Shown here: positions 13,874 to 14,250 of the stretch, piece by piece
Layout: each line of letters starts with the position of its first letter
Numbering within the stretch: the first letter of the stretch is position 1
From: Gallionellaceae bacterium
GTDB lineage: Bacteria; Pseudomonadota; Gammaproteobacteria; Burkholderiales; Gallionellaceae
Assembly: GCA_021731185.1 (NCBI GenBank)
Contig: JAKFXW010000127.1
Coordinates: forward strand, 1 to 14,250
Reading direction: 5' to 3'
Length of the DNA: 14,250 nt
The notes under the pieces: model-generated
Database searches by the model: none
What the model was told of the DNA's origin: nothing
What the model saw: the letters and a program-made list of their open reading frames with translations, nothing else
Position numbers and translations under genes: made by a program

Positions 13874-14224
13874 TTTAATCTCCTTAAATGGTTGATCTTA
13901 GGTTAAGTGTCGATGTTGCCAGCCGATTTTTAGTTGGCCTGCTATGTAAAATCAAAGGCTCTAGATTGCTCTGCTAAAATTTAATTTTGCATTAGCCAGA
14001 ACAAATCTTCACCTCACACGCGCCATGCAATATCCCATGTCTGCTTACAACACTCTGTGCGCTAGCGCACATAAGAAAATATTTCCTTAAAATTCAAAGA
14101 CAATTTTCAAGCATTGAGGGAGATATGTTGGCTGTCCTTATAGCCTGGTAGCCTGGTTGTGGTGTGATCGTTTGAACATCAAATAAATTTTATCTCGCTC
14201 ATTATTTTGCTCTCAGCAGACCAT
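13874..14224 (-). other. Leader and promoter region of the Big_5-less DUF3494 gene
   Basis: No gene is seen. It holds the GATCAAC box shared with two sister leaders just before the Shine-Dalgarno, a leader block (ATTAGCCAGAACAAAT, 13991-14006), the extended -10-like motif and a perfect palindrome (14056-14071). To the right, 14080-14224 is AT-rich with an 8-bp direct repeat (TAGCCTGG twice at 14141) and nothing else recognisable. Confidence 0.7.
14029..14071 (-). promoter_or_regulatory. Predicted activator-dependent promoter of the Big_5-less DUF3494 gene
   Basis: Perfect 16-bp palindrome TGTGCGCTAGCGCACA at 14056-14071 and extended -10-like TGGGATATT at 14029-14037. With +1 near 14022 the centre is at -41.5. 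This is the best-formed copy of the shared operator. Confidence 0.65.
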
Positions 14225-14250
14225 TATTCCAATTTTAATTTACCAAGCCC
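14225..14250. mobile_element. End of a third MITE-like element, cut by the window edge
   Basis: TATTCCAATTTTAATTTACC followed by AAGCCC matches the complement of the right end of the copy at 3538-3690. The rest lies outside the window, so identity beyond 26 bases cannot be confirmed. Confidence 0.6.

Noticed and set aside
8814..14071. Repeated palindromes as a CRISPR array or intrinsic terminators
   Set aside because: Four copies are kilobases apart and each is tied to a gene start, so not CRISPR; no T-run follows the stem in the position a terminator needs.
1..14250. tRNA, rRNA, prophage or integrase-type island
   Set aside because: No tRNA- or rRNA-like sequence, integrase, phage gene or attachment-site pair was recognised.

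Overview
The window looks like the chromosome of a Gram-negative bacterium, most likely a betaproteobacterium. A Gallionellaceae-type iron oxidiser or relative would fit, but this rests only on the style of the signalling proteins, OmpA-type proteins and lipoproteins. No taxonomic marker gene is present.

Layout. (1) Bases 1-3339, plus strand: the 3' part of a multi-PAS hybrid sensor histidine kinase, overlapped by 4 bases by a receiver-GGDEF diguanylate cyclase. A decayed remnant of a third, related response regulator follows. (2) Bases 3310-6961, minus strand: a small LapA-domain membrane protein, a short coiled-coil stress-type protein, two BON-domain lipoproteins and an OmpA-family protein with two C-terminal peptidoglycan-binding domains. 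A tandem duplication of about 0.8 kb has doubled the BON gene and left a broken coiled-coil gene joined to the 3' end of an ompA copy. (3) Bases 7022-14250, minus strand: four consecutive paralogous lipoproteins with a C-terminal DUF3494 (ice-binding-protein-like) domain. In gene order along the window they carry 2, 3, 2 and 0 bacterial Ig-like (Big_5) domains before it.

The main discovery candidate is the control region shared by the four DUF3494 genes. Each has, at almost fixed spacing, a 16-bp palindrome (best form TGTGCGCTAGCGCACA), an extended -10-like motif and a conserved block in the leader. If the -10 assignment is right, the palindrome centres at about -41.5 (one copy -40.5). That is the position of a class II CRP/FNR-type activator site, and the half-site spacing (TGTGC-N6-GCACA) has CRP geometry. 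Three of the four genes also end in near-identical GGCCGTC/GACGGCC terminators. The array therefore looks like promoter-gene-terminator cassettes multiplied as units and still under one regulator. The gene nearest ompA has no visible terminator and may be co-transcribed with ompA and the BON genes.

MITE-like palindromic elements with AATTCCAATT-type ends have inserted near lapA and between the promoter and start of the first DUF3494 gene. A third copy begins at the right edge. Taken together, the window encodes c-di-GMP signalling beside a set of cell-envelope and surface proteins. A functional link between the two halves is only a guess.
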